A stretch of DNA of 64,000 nt from Taiwanofungus camphoratus (taxonomy: Eukaryota > Basidiomycota > Agaricomycetes > Polyporales > Taiwanofungaceae): assembly GCA_003999685.1 (NCBI GenBank), contig CP021222.1, positions 1,984,001-2,048,000 on the forward strand, in the 5' to 3' direction. The first letter of the stretch is position 1; every line of letters begins with the position of its first letter. This document shows positions 24,964 through 37,310 of this stretch, in pieces. The notes under the pieces were generated by a model. The model had not been told where the DNA came from and did not search any database. It was given only the letters and a program-made list of their open reading frames with translations. A program made the translations under genes and the position numbers.

Positions 24964-27110
24964 CTAGCCACTTCCCTTCAACGAGACAGAGTCCTTCTTC
25001 CGCTTTCCACCCCCAAGCTGCCCGAAGCTTTTAAGGCTCGAAGATATGCTCTTCTTTTTCTCATGTCTGCCCATTGTTGTAGATACCGAGTCATTGGGAG
25101 AAGTGGTCACCGCATCCACAGAATCGGGCTCATCGACAATGACAACATCATTCTGCTCTTCGATAGTTCCAGATAGTCCACCGCCGCCTACAAGTCGGAT
25201 CGGGACATCAGGAACTTGACTATTTGCCTCGTCAGCATCGATAAGGACCGGAGAATCGTCTTCTGGCTTTGCTGCCAAGTCAACAACAATGGCTTTCTCT
25301 ACCGAAATCGAATCCAACGGAAGTGAGGGGTTGACATAAGCAGTCGGAGTGGTTGGATCTGAGGCAAGTAGATCAGGAATATGAGCAGCGGTTGCAACGC
25401 CTCCGGCAGGAGATATTGTCTCTGGTGAATCTGTCAGAGTTCGCAATGGGGGTGATACCACGTTCGATGCTGTTGATCTGCTAGTGATCGGCTCATCGCG
25501 TGTATTTGAAGAACTCGGGACCTCCTGCCGCACGGTGTACATATGCGGCTGTTTGAGGTCGATTTCGCGCATGGCCATATTGTCACCCGCCTCCAGATCA
25601 CCTTCGGGAGGAGCTCTGAAATGAGATGATAGCGGGTCAATGAGTTCCGGAGTGGGAAGATCCACGGGAAGAGGAGCTGGTGGTTTAGTGACAGAAATTG
25701 TGGGCAACGCTGGACGGGCGTTGGAATAGCTCTTGTTGGTCACATTGCCTAGCGGAGTTGTAGCAAGAGCCGACGTCTCCTCTCCTTCCTCAGAGAGTAC
25801 GGGTATTGGTACCTCAGCACCGGATCCGTTTCCCGAAGTTGCAATCTGCAAGCGATCAAGAGATACTTTCTCCTATGGAATAAAGTTACGACTGTCAGCG
25901 GAAGACGAAATAGACAAATAGATCCACCTTGCCCTTCTCTGAAGGGAGATATATTTCATCTGTGTACAGGCCGGCCTCTTGCCATCTCCGAACACTGCGG
26001 TCTGCCCACGCCTCTAGCACGCTCCATCCTTTATACTCTCCATTTAACCGCAGTCCGCCAGTCCCGGAATCACCACCAGTGTCACCCTGACCACCACCCA
26101 CGCCGTCAAAGAAATAACTCTCATACCCGACAGAGTCTTCGCTCCCATCACTGTCGTTGGTGGAACCAAGCTCAAATCCCTCACCACTCTCGAGTTCTTC
26201 TACAAAACTTGCGAGCCACTTCGCCCAGCCACCCTCACCATCTCCTCTCCACATAACAACTTTGGTGTCAAAATCACGCCCAAAGACAATAATCTGACCC
26301 ACCGCACCCCCTTCTCCAGGAGTCATGTCAACTCCAAGGTAGTTGCCTGCCTTATCGGTCACTAGCGGGATCCACCCTCGTGACGAATACTCCTTCTTGA
26401 CCCAACCTGCAGGTATCGACTGCATCAGCTCGCGCAGCTGCGAGTTTGCGCCTGTTTGAGGGTCATCGTCTACCTCTCTCCAAAACCGCCACTCCTCCAG
26501 AACATCTTCGAGGGGTAATAATGTTAAGCCAAAGAACAAACCCTCAGAACAGCCCGCCGAGGATTCAGCTTCCTGGCCATCCACGCACAGATAGGACTCG
26601 CGAATAGCGGCGGGCAGGGCAAATCCCAACGACATCTCGACCTGTGCCAGGTCCTGTGGCAGGATGCCGTAGTTCAGTGTATCACCCAACTCAGGGTATT
26701 CCCTGGAGAGCCACTTGCGCAGACGCTCCCATGTTTGAGACAAAGGAGGATAGGATGGTAATGGTGGCAGAGAGGAGCTATGGAGAGGAAGTAATGATGA
26801 TGGTCTTGAGCGGGACCCGGTGCTGCGGGCACAATGTTGGAGTTTATTTATCACATCTAGTTGTCAGAACTACAGAAATGAAGACATACGTGGTTGGCAC
26901 AAAATCATACACTCCTGCCGACTGTGGTGGGTATGAGTACGAAGGCTGTCCGGATGGTGGGGACTGCAGCGTCTCCGGGTCAAATGCATCGGGATGCGGA
27001 TGGAAACCGGGTGATGAAGTAGGAAGGCTGAACGCCTCATGCGTGGAGGACATGGCTTTCCTTGAACTCAGCACACCCTTTGAGGAGAAGAAACTTGCTA
27101 GCCAGCTCAT
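24964..27110 (-). CDS. KNR4: Cell-wall assembly regulator Knr4/Smi1
   Basis: Cytoplasmic, intrinsically disordered hub protein that links the cell-integrity MAP-kinase pathway with calcineurin and wall glucan synthesis. Exons: 27110-26891, 26822-25928 and 25872-24964, introns 68 and 55 nt. N-terminal tail (MSWLASFFSSKG...) with YDFVPTT, then the SMI1/KNR4 domain: WERLRKWLSREYPELGDTLN, VEMSLGFALPAAIRESY, DGQEAE, FGLTLLPLEDVLEEWRFWRE, GWIPLVTDKAGNYLGVD and the closing WLASFVEELESG. The C-terminal 300 residues are low complexity, rich in Ser, Pro and Asp, as in the yeast protein, and end in a lysine-rich stretch (KRKKDSVSLKGSG). The domain is the whole known signature of this family, so the call is secure. 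Confidence 0.93.
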
Positions 27111-27552
27111 TCTACCAGTCTTCCCCTACCAGTGCGCACTGGCCTTGGGTATGGAGGATGGCAGTTGGAAGGCAGGTCGTCAGTAACAGTGGAGCCAAGG
27201 TGCCGACAAGCGAAGCCTTGCGGAGCGCCGGGAGGTATACCAGCTTATCCTGCTAAATTCGCTGAGCTATACGTATGAGGCAGAAGGCAGGTTTGCCTAG
27301 GGCGACTGAACCGCAAAAAAGGAGGGGTGGCCGGTCTTGAGGCAGTGTAAATACAACTGGACAATGCAGAAGAAGCACGTAGCTGCCGCAGAGCAGAATG
27401 GGGATGAAACCTAGTAGCGTGATGTCACGCAGAGTGATAAAAATCGTTGCAAATCAACCTCCCACACACTTAACGGCCGCCTCATAATTGCTACTATTGC
27501 CATCGACGTAGGGAATACATTACTATGATGGAGAACCAATGCGACAATTAAA
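27111..27552. promoter_or_regulatory. KNR4 promoter and 3' region of the first CoA-transferase gene
   Basis: 442 bp between two minus-strand genes, so it should hold the KNR4 5' region next to the 3' UTR of the upstream gene. No further element is recognised. Confidence 0.45.
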
Positions 27553-29735
27553 TTACATGCGGCCAAGAGTGCTCGAGACCTTGAAGTCACAAGCGGTCTT
27601 CGCCTTGACCTCCTCAAGCGTGACACCCTCTGCCAAATCGATCAACTCGAGCTCTCCAGCCTCGCGGTCTACATTGAACACAGCCAAGTCCGTGACGATC
27701 ATGCTGACGGCTCTAGCTCCTGTGATTGGCAAAGAACATTCCCGGACAACTTTCGGTGTACCGTCCTTTGAGCAATGTTGCATAGTGACGATGACCTTCG
27801 TCTTGTCAGGGTTTGATACTAGGTCCATAGCACCACCAATACCTGGCAATCGCACTGTCAGTGAAATAACAATCGTAACAAGGAGGCAAGGACAATACCC
27901 TTAACAAGCTTGCCAGGGATCATGAAATTAGCAATATCACCTGCCTGAGAGACTTGCATAGCCTAACGCAGCAGCTATGAATAACGATGACTGCAGACAC
28001 TATGGCGACACTCACCCCTAGGACCGTCACATTCATATGACCACCACGAATCATGTTGAAAGACTCGATGGAGTCTGTAAGAGAAGCAATTAAACCGCAT
28101 AAATGCACCACCTAGCCCGAACTTACCGAACGTCGAAGCGCCAGGAAGTAAGGTTGTAGTCTCCTTCCCAGCATTGATAATATCGCTGCGGTTCCTTTTA
28201 GCTGACCTGTATAAGAATAGCGTGAAAATCTACTCACGGGTCCACCTGGTCCTGTGTCGGGTAGGGACCCATTCCAAGAATGCCGTTCTCACTCTCCATC
28301 CAAACCTTGACGCTAGGATCTAAGTGCTGGTGTCGGACACACACATGTAAACTTGAACATTGAAGTGGAAGGGTAGACTCGACATACTTCAGGAACAAGG
28401 GTCGGAATACCAACGCCAAGGTTGACATAGAAGCCGTCTTTGATCTCCTTTGCTGCACGTTTCGCGATCCGGTGTCGCCAGTCGTGCGACGCCTTCTCTG
28501 AGCTTGCACCTGTTGAAGCTTCGCCTGTTTGTTCATCCTTGCTCTTAGCCAAAGCCAGCACCTCGATGGCTTTGGGCTCAGATGCGCGAACTATCCGGTC
28601 GACGTATACACCAGGTACGTGAATAGCGTTGGGTGAAAGACTGCCCACCGGGCTGGAGAAGAGATCTCCATTAGCATTGTACTGACCACGTGTGATTTTT
28701 ATGCTTACACAATCTCTTCTGCCTATGAGATCTCCATTAGCGTCTGTTCCAATCTAGATTAGCCTACAAACACGTACCTCAACAATGGTGATCTTAGCGT
28801 TACGAGCCATGACCGCGTTGTAGTTATTTGCCGTGTATCTGAATACGTCAAATGAGCCAGTCGCTGCAGGTTACAGTGTGATGACATACCTGAAGACCAG
28901 GTTCCCCACCTCATCGGCTTTCCATGCGTGGACAAACGCAACATCACCAGCGATGGCAGGCTCAAGAACATATCTTCGCCCGTTGAACTCCCTCGCCTCT
29001 TTCTTATTACCAGGCACTCTAACGCCCTTTGTCATACCACCCTCATTGTAGCGAATGGGAATTCCACCGGTCTCCACCGCGGTAGACGCTCCTGTGGGGG
29101 TATAGACAGCAGGGAATCCTGCTGCGTATGCATTCAGACGTGCGACGAGAGTACCCTGGGGAACCAACTCGATCCCGACCTCCCCACTGAGGTACTTGGC
29201 TTCGAGAAACTTATTTCTGCCGTTCGTCACTTCACTCATTATTGAAATCGCTCAAAACTAATAGAAACGTACCCCCCGAGGTACGAAATCATCAACCTGT
29301 CCAGCTGCTGCGACTGGATTAGCCTCACTGCAGATACCGGTAAGCAGGGCAACTCTCCATGCAGATAAAGGGGTGTCATACCAAGACCGAGGTCCTTCGC
29401 ACCAGCATTGTTCGACACAGCAACGATGTCTTTCACATCAGTACGCTGCGACAACGCTTTGATCAATGTTTCCGGAATCCCACAGAGTCCGAACCCTGTC
29501 GACGACCATTGAGATGACAGCATAGCCAATGTGAAAACCACTCGCCTCCACACAGGAGGATATCTCCGGACTTCACGACCTTTACAGCTTCTTCTATTGA
29601 ATCCCAGACCTTTGACTTTTTGGGTATGGGTGCGTCTGTGACAACACTGTAATATCTAACACGCGCGGATATCAACAGAGCGGGACGACGTAGGGTCGTG
29701 CGGAGTGCAGGCACGGCAGGCTTCATTGCCCACAT
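27553..29735 (-). CDS. Succinyl-CoA:3-ketoacid CoA-transferase, copy 1 (mitochondrial)
   Basis: Moves CoA from succinyl-CoA to acetoacetate (ketone-body use) in the mitochondrial matrix. Start at 29735 gives an arginine-rich presequence (MWAMKPAVPALRTTLRRPAL... ending near RVRYYS). Seen: VWDSIEEAVKVVKSGDILLCGG, GFGLCGIPETLI, VAVSNNAGAKDLGLG, the subunit-A end with [19 protein letters not shown], then the beta part with IHVPGVYVDRIV, VNLGVGIPTLVPE, the catalytic glutamate in [31 protein letters not shown] and the closing GVTLEEVKAKTACDF. Fused alpha and beta parts in one chain is the eukaryotic SCOT form. At least nine short introns. The intron after CGG has a GC donor (GCGAGT, 29545-29496). 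A closely related second copy follows upstream in the same direction. Confidence 0.93.
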
Positions 29736-30233
29736 CGTGACTGCAATACCTGGTGCACACAGAGAAGATGCAATCAAGACGAGGAGAAGGTAAGGAACGC
29801 TTGATGGTGGGGAAGACAGATAAGAATGTGGAGAAATGGTTTTTATAGTGCATATCGAACTCTAGGCTCGGCGGCTGCTTCCGGAGGAGATGATTTATGT
29901 CCCGGGAGGAAAACCTGCAGAATTTGAAGTCAACCATGACGATTGTCTTCTCCAGAGCGAGAATGAATCGGCGCTTGGCCGTTGCACCTTCCCGATTGGG
30001 CCGATTACACTCTTATGACCGAGAATGGCCGACGTCCGGTAATCCCGGCAAAATAGTCCCCGGCCAATCCATGTCCGATTTTTACCAACGTTGAACTCGT
30101 TCAGCTCCGCATATCAGGGCGACCGACGCCTTTCAGTCTGGAGGCCCCGTGGGGTATGTATTGCAAGAAGACGTCGCTGGAATTGAAGAGGTAGATATAC
30201 CCTAACTAAGCAAACATTAAGCCGGGAGAATGG
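29736..30233. promoter_or_regulatory. Spacer between the two CoA-transferase genes
   Basis: About 500 bp holding the copy 1 promoter and the copy 2 3' end. No gene is visible. Confidence 0.45.
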
Positions 30234-32397
30234 TCACATCGCTCCAAGATGACTGACGACTGCAAAGTCGCAGCCGGTCTTGGCCTTGACTTCCCCCAAT
30301 GTCACCCCCGGTGCCAGCTCCGTCAGCGTAAGCTCACCCGCATGGCGGTTGACATCAAACACGGCCAGTTCGGTGATAATCTGGCTGACCGTCCGTGCTC
30401 CGGTGAGAGGCAAGGCACATTCCTTCAAAATCTTCGGACTGCCGTCCTTCGCACAGTGCTCCATGACAACGATAACCTTGGTTTTGTCGGGGTTAGAGAC
30501 AAGGTCCATCGCTCCTCCAATCCCCTTGACCATCTTGCCTGGAATCATAAAATTGGCGATGTCACCTGCTTGCGATACTTCCATAGCCTGGAATACGTGT
30601 CAGCTTCCTCCTCCCACACCAACCACTAAAGCCGCACTTACGCCGAGAATCGCGACATCGATGTGGCCACCACGTATCATGGAGAAAGACTCGTTCGAAT
30701 CTGATTGTAAACATCAACACATTGATCAACGTCGAATACTGAAAAAGCACCAAAGACGGCAGCTCCGGGGAGGAGAGTCACAGTCTCCTTGCCGGCATTG
30801 ATGATATCTCTGCAGAGTGGTGCTTCAGCGCATTGATAAAGCATGACAAAGAAGGATCAACACACGCATCTAATTTCTCCCTTGTCGGATAAGGGCCCAT
30901 TCCAAGAATACCATTCTCACTTTGCAGCCAGACTCGCACACCAGGTTCGAGGAACTTTGGTGACAAACATAGCGCCAATGAGTAAAGGACCCATAGAATG
31001 CAAGTATACATACCTCTGGCACGAGAGTAGGCATTCCAATACCCAAGTTGACATGGAAGCCGTCTTTGATCTCCCTCGCAGCGCGTCTGGCAATACGGTA
31101 TCTCTGCTCTTGTGCAGCTTTCTTTTCAAGGGTTAGAGGAGCTGTATCTTCCGACTCAGAGCTTGATGCCAAGGTCTCAATTTCAATTCTCTTCAATGCT
31201 GTTGCTTTCACGATCCGGTCAATATATATCCCAGGGACATGGATCGCATTTGGAGAGATGGAGCCAACAGGAACGATGTTTTCAGCCTATGATATAGATC
31301 ACGTTGCAGATAATCAGAAAACGTGCTGCTAAATGATGAGACAAGTGGGGGTGCTACCTCGGCGATAGTCAGCTTCGCGTTCTTGGCCATAGTGGCTGAG
31401 AAGTTGTTCGCAGTGTATCTGTTCAACACGTCTAGGTAAGCTTCCGCCCACTCCATTTGAGACTATCGCTCTACCTGAAGACACAGTTTCCGACCTCATC
31501 CACTTTCCATGCCCTGATGAATGCCACATCTCCTGCGATCGCAGGCTCCAGAATGAAGCGTTTCCCTTTGATGACACGCGCCTCCTTCTTGTTGCCCGGG
31601 ATAGCCACACCTTGAGATATACCGCCCTCTTTGTACCGGATGGGTATCAGTCCTTCCTCTACCGCCGTCGACGCACCCGTTGGTGTGAAGAATGCGGGAA
31701 CGCCAGCGGCGTGAGCATTGAGGCGTCCAACTAGTGTACCCTGAGGGATGAGTTCAAGGGAAATTTTGCCATTCAAGTAAAGGGATTCAAAGTACTTGTT
31801 CCTGCAACATACTTGCATGATTTCGAAAGAGTTCCAGGGATTAAAGATACATACCCTCCAATATAGGATGCCATCATTTTGTCAATCTGCCCGGCATGTA
31901 GTAGTTTTCCTGGGAGCTGCGTCAGAGACAATCCGTCTGAAAGGACAAGTACAAATACATGCCAAGTCCGAGCTCGCCTGACCCAGCGTTATTGGATACA
32001 GCAGTCAAGTTTGTAACATCCTTTCGCTTTGCCAACGCGCCGATCAAGGTATCTTTGATCTTTCATTATCAGTACGCAAACCACACCCACCAAGGTGAAC
32101 GAAACTGACCTGGTGTACCACACAACCCGAAGCCTGATGATCCGGTCTCAGTTCCTGGTCCGCGAGGTGGAGGATCTGCTACTCACCTCCGCTCAACAAC
32201 ACATCGCCTGACTTCACGTCATTGACAGCTTCATCTGCCGAGCCCCATACCTTCCTCTTGTTAGGCACAGGGAGTTCTACCGCAGTGCCGTATTGCCTGA
32301 TCTTCAGCCTCACAATAACAGCCGCAGGAGTATGGCAGATGCGGAGGGCGGCTAGCGAAGGGACAGCCCGCGACGCTTTTCGTGTTGTTGCTAGCAT
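30234..32397 (-). CDS. Succinyl-CoA:3-ketoacid CoA-transferase, copy 2 (mitochondrial)
   Basis: Same reaction and domain order as copy 1. Start at 32397 gives a presequence [20 protein letters not shown]... ending near RQYG. Hallmarks: [22 protein letters not shown], then a 53-nt intron with a normal GTGAGT donor, GFGLCGTP, the [18 protein letters not shown] block, [25 protein letters not shown], catalytic Glu in [38 protein letters not shown] and [22 protein letters not shown]. Introns fall at the same places as in copy 1, which shows duplication of a whole gene rather than retroposition. The two proteins clearly differ along their length, so the duplication is not recent and both copies look functional. 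Confidence 0.93.
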
Positions 32398-32702
32398 CGT
32401 TACGACGTGTCGGCGCGAGCTGCAGTCCTAGTCGCTCGGGATAAACACTTCAGCGGTCGGCCGTCACAGGGACACGCTTTATACCTGCCCATTGCATTCC
32501 AGTACTAATTGTCGAAGTTCATGTGACGACGAAACATACCTAAAAAGGCGTCCACTTCCTCAAGAGCTGGAGGCCGGATCGGAGCCCCAATGTGGTAGTA
32601 CTTTTGTTGCCTAGACCAGTGTCTCATTCGCCCTTGGTATAGACGCTATCTACAGTTACATTCCTTGAATACACATATCAATGTTTCGACGTATTCCATC
32701 AA
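32398..32702. promoter_or_regulatory. Promoter of CoA-transferase copy 2 and twinfilin 3' region
   Basis: 305-bp gap between two minus-strand genes. Nothing else recognised. Confidence 0.4.
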
Positions 32703-34047
32703 TCATCGTCTCCTCCCCGGGCCCTTCGGTCTAGCGAAGGGCTTTCTCTGAACCTCTTCTGCTGCTAGTCCGGAATTCATTGTGCTAGGGAGATCCGTTA
32801 ACCTGAGCTCAGCCGTAAGGAAGGTTTCATTCAGCTCGTTCGGATCCGAGGTCTCGATCTTGCGAGACGCGAGTACAGAAGGGAAATCAGACGACGAAAG
32901 TATGTCCTTAGCCCACTGGAAGACAGAGCGAGCACCTGAAGAATATAGCATGCGGAGCTTGATAGGTGAAGAGGAGGGACACGAGTAGATGAAGACTACG
33001 CGGGAATACAAAATCAGGAAAATCAAATGAGACTTGATCATGAGATGACACACTGATCTCTCGTCGTGGGGGAGACGTTATGCTTTGCGGCCAGGCGAAG
33101 AAAGCATATGCTAGTTGGGAGTTCAGTGAGGGCTGGATGCTATTCAGTAACAAATGTACACACAAGGCTCTGAAGCAGCAAGAGCAGAACCGAGTCTGTT
33201 CGCATCACAACTCGTTATTGAAGACAAGACTAAAGCCTCTAAAAGTGGGTCGATACTCTGACCACAATGTAAGATCTAGTTGCATGACATGTAGTCATAA
33301 GCACCACTTACTATGGTCATCACCGTACTTCCATCTCCCACACACAGCTCTTTGAAGGCCTTTTCCACTTCTTCTGACCAGTTGAGACCAACACGCGTCC
33401 CAATGTGATTCTTCCTTGCCCGACTTCCGTCGTAACTGCTGCCCCCTGCTTCACGTTCAGCAGCTTTGACTGCTTCCATTTCCTTCTCCCTTGCACTCAT
33501 AGGTGCCGGCGCAGCAAGATGCTGTTTGTGCTTGGCATATGAATCGGCAGACAATTCGCCTTTGCTTGTAGCAAACATACTGTCCGTGAAATGAGCAGAT
33601 CCAAGTGACTTTGTCAGTGTGTTCCTTGTTGCAGCATACAACATCTGAGTGTAGTGAACGATTTCGAGAACACTGACACGAATATAACGATGATTGCATA
33701 CCTTGTCTCTCACTTTAGCAGAATCAGGGACATAATTGACTGCCAACCAATCGTTGGGTGGACCATCAAGTTTCACAAGTATGTATGCAGGAACGTCGTC
33801 CTCCAGAATATTGTTTACCCTGTCCAGATCCTCCTCAAGGGTTCCAGACGGAGGAAGCGCTCCGTCCGGAACAAGAGATTCTGACACATGGCGAGGGTAT
33901 GAGCTGTATAGACATGTGCGGAAACGGAGATGACCAGAGACCATTGCGAATTGAAACCTTGAGGAATCTGACGCTGTTCGAGTCTAGTGCATCAGAGAAT
34001 ATAGACGAAAGCTCATTGGAAACAGCTATTCCAGTGGGTGCAGACAT
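32703..34047 (-). CDS. TWF1: Twinfilin (two ADF-H domains, actin monomer binding)
   Basis: Sequesters ADP-actin monomers and uncaps filament ends at cortical actin. Start at 34047 (MSAPTGIAVSNELSSIFSDAL). First ADF-H domain: [57 protein letters not shown]. The linker AREKEMEAVKAAEREAG and GVGLNWSEEVEKAFKEL mark the start of the second ADF-H domain, a typical twinfilin feature. The last exon reads VFIYSCPSSSPIKLRMLYSSG and VFQWAKDIL, then ends in a basic tail KPFARPKGPGRRR, the region that in other twinfilins binds capping protein and phosphoinositides. Five or more short introns. Divergent from VAC1 with only about 300 bp between the start codons. Confidence 0.92.
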
Positions 34048-34349
34048 TGCAAGATGATGGTCCGAGAACACGCGTGAGATTCGGATAACGCGCAGCACTC
34101 AGTGCGTGTCCATAGCGGCACTCGTCCTCGTATTCACCACGGTGATCTGTTGCGGACAGCTCTGAGGTGAGCGCTATCTTCATTGTGTTCTCATTGGCTG
34201 TCGATCATTTAAATAATACATCATGATGTATGGTAGACACTTTCTCAGGGAAGACAACCGTCGTTGGGCGGTGTTCATCAGGTGCCGAATATATAACGAC
34301 TTATAATGATTCAGTGACACCTGCATCGCCAGACACGATTCTACATGTT
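34048..34349. promoter_or_regulatory. Shared divergent promoter of twinfilin and VAC1-like gene
   Basis: 302 bp between two opposite start codons. It contains a CCAAT box in reverse (ATTGG at 34193-34197) near the middle and an AT-rich stretch (ATTTAAATAATACATCATGATG) just right of it. Whether the genes are co-regulated cannot be seen from sequence. Confidence 0.5.
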
Positions 34350-37056
34350 ATGGACTCGCCTCACGTCCCATACCAGGCATACAGAGTACGTGTACCATTG
34401 TTCTTACCAGCAGCTTCTAATAAGTCTAAACGCAGTCCAAGAAACATTCGAGAAACGTATCAAATCCGCAGGCCAGCTCTGGTGGTAGCTCTCCCCAGCT
34501 TCGACCTCACTCAGTCGTAGGCAGCATTGGGACTGGCTATGTTGATAATGACCCTCTTGTGCGTCCACGAACGGGCAGTTCAGCAGACTCCGACAAGCGT
34601 GTAGGAGGTCTGTCCAACGGGATCGGTTCTATACCTCGGCCCGTTTCTATGTTAGCTTCGTTGCCCAATGGAGATCGACCTTTATGTGCGCAAGCCGACC
34701 AAACAACGTCTCCGTCTTTTCCATCCTCACCGTCCTCGACTTCATCCACAACGAAGTCTTTTGAAAATAATGGAACACTGTTACCGCCTGTGACGATTGC
34801 TGCTCTATCGCCGACCAGACTCACCGCCCCAAACGGGAGGAGTGCTATTCATGCGTCAAGTCATGCTGGGCCTTCCACTTTGTCATCACCATCCTCTTCT
34901 GATCAACTGCTGCCAGCACCACGAAAGACGTCCACATTTCGACATGTACCCCTACGCGCTTCCAATGGACGACATACACTACCTTCTTCCCCCCTACGCC
35001 CGGCGAGCAGGCACGTAGCTACCGAATCACATACCTCCACTGTTTCTCGTCAGCTAGACCAACCTCGACCAAGCCAAACATCTAGTCAGATAGCACCCAA
35101 CGAATCCTCACCAACTGTTGCACCACATGATAGAGCTCTACCCTCGATACCCTCGTTAGATCCTCCCGCCCAGTTTTCACCTCATTCAGGTGCTCGGACG
35201 CATATGGTCATCTCTGCACCTTCTTCAGTAGCCGTTGTCCCACCTCAGCGTACATCTTCGCTAGGGCAAGCTTTACAGCAGCAAGTGAGAAGTCCCTCAC
35301 CGCTACCTATTCCACCATCAGATCAAACGCCTTCTCCTGGTGCGTCTACGACATCAGCAACAAGTACTCGAGTAGTGTCTCGGTCTTTGGCACCTTACAG
35401 TCCTGGCTTCCAGCCGCGGGGTGTATGCTGGCCGCGCACGGGCGAATTCGTAGACATGCGGAGGGCGAGCCAAGACGTGGATCGGATCGAGCGCACGCGA
35501 TTGGAGCGACGCCTTGAGAAACTGATCAACCTACACTTTGCACCTGAGGATCTGAAGCAGAAAGAGCAAGCAGATGAGAGATCGCAACGGCAAACTAAGC
35601 GCTTGTCATCGATATTTGATTTAGATGTTGCGGATTTGAGGAACAAGAGTGCCGGTGATCTGTGGCGAAATGTCATTCACTCGCAGGGTGGAAAAGGCGA
35701 TATAAGAGGTATTTTTTAGCTCTTTCACTTCCTGTTGAGGATCAGATATGACAATTCCTCTGGCTTCGTTAAATAGCCGCAGAGCAGACCATAACTCCAT
35801 GGGAAGATGATACATCAGTTTCACAATGCCCGCTATGCTCGTAAGTTCTGTCCACTAGCTCGCTAGCCTTCGATTGTGGTCATTTATCATTGATATAGTA
35901 CTTCATTCCACCCGCTCACGAATCGAAAGCACCATTGCCGACTTTGCGGACGGATCATATGTTCTTTACCTGTCAAGTATCCTCAGCGACCTCAAACCTG
36001 CTCACTCTTGTTTGTCGTTGACTCATCAACCGGTCAGATAGAGGAAGTAGGAGAGGGTGTTGATTATGGCGTACGGAAACGGACTGTGGCTAATTCCCAG
36101 GGTGGTAAAGGAAGAGGCAAGAATGTCCTACCAGGTGAAGATGAAAGGTTCTTAACAGGGGTAAGGATATGCCGAGATTGTCGACCGGCTTTGCTGTGGG
36201 TGTCCATCACTGGAGCTAATGAGTGAGCGGTACTGATTCGTGCTCGTGGAATGTAGGCGACAACAATACAAACAGGAGGTAAACAGTATACCAGTATTCT
36301 TCAGATTTTATGACGTATGTCGGCTACAATACTCCATCACACTTACCTGACAACTTCTGTCAGGCGTTTGTCAGTCTAGAGAAAGAGATCGAAAACGCGT
36401 TACCCCAATTTCAAGAACTTATGCTGAGTCTTAGGTATGTGTTCTCCGTCAACCTTACTCCCGGCATTTACCCTTGTTGTCCCGTACAGCAAGGAAGAGC
36501 GGCCAACTCCGGAGGCTTCCGCTGCTCGAAAAAGACTTCTGGAAGCCTTTGGGCAGTATGACGCTCTGGCAAAGCGAATGCGAAAGCTTCCCTGTCCCGA
36601 AGGATCGGGTAGTTCGCAGGATCGCATTCAAGCAGCTATCTTGACCCGAGCTAATTTATTCCTGCAGAAGCATATGTTCCCACTGCAGGTAAGCTTGTTG
36701 CAATCTAGTTTATGTATGTTTGACAGCCCCATTCAAGACATTTACATCCGCTTCTTGTGTTGTAGTCTTTGCCCAAACCAAAAAGTAGTTCGACAGCAAA
36801 TACCGATGCAGAACCAGAGGAGCAGCTAATCGATCCCGACTCCGAAGTTGCTCATGTATTGCAACCTCTTCTAGAACAAGAGGCGCTGCTGGAGTCTTTT
36901 GTCGAGGAAGCGAAGGCCCATCGGAAATTCGAGGATGCTAAAACATTAAAAAGCAATCTTCAGGAGATCCGGGCGGAGATTGACAGGATTATGGTCAATG
37001 CAGAGGCAGGTATGGGCGGTGCGAGCAGACGACAAGCAAGGGCAAGGGAGCCTTGA
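34350..37056 (+). CDS. VAC1: FYVE-finger endosomal tethering protein, Vac1/Pep7 (rabenosyn-5) type
   Basis: Binds PI3P on endosomes and Rab5-type GTPases to promote vesicle fusion towards the vacuole. First exon MDSPHVPYQAYR ends in a GTACGT donor at 34386; the next exon starts KKHSRNVSNPQASS and runs to 35708 with about 400 residues of Ser/Pro-rich sequence. The FYVE domain follows: WEDD (WxxD motif), CPLC, then RKHHCRLCGRIIC (the R-[RK]-HHCRxCG signature) and RICRDC. It is cut by an intron after the first cysteine pair. The C-terminal half is helical (YKQEVNSIPVFFRFYD, EKEIENALPQFQELM) and ends with the Rab-binding segment LEQEALLESFVEEAKAHRKF. FYVE followed by this Rab-binding helix is the rabenosyn/Vac1 layout; the usual N-terminal C2H2 finger was not found. 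Convergent with SOG2. Confidence 0.85.
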
Positions 37057-37310
37057 TATTCAGACCAAACGTCTGAGACGCTGATTTAATTTGAGTCAGA
37101 GTTTCAGTATTCCGTTCTGTCAGCGATACCTGTCAAAGGATGCTCATTGATGTCCGTAGAATACTGATCAACATGCAGCGACTAATGGAACAGTGTCAAA
37201 TGGACTAGGATTCGAGTGTACCTCGTTGAATAAGATACTGATGGACGAAACTAAGATGCAAGGATGATTGGGAATAATTTAGTCCGAATGAAACAGACGA
37301 GGAACCTTAT

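Noticed and set aside
27553-32397. Copy 2 of the CoA-transferase as a retroposed pseudogene
   Set aside because: It keeps introns at the same positions, its own presequence and all catalytic motifs.
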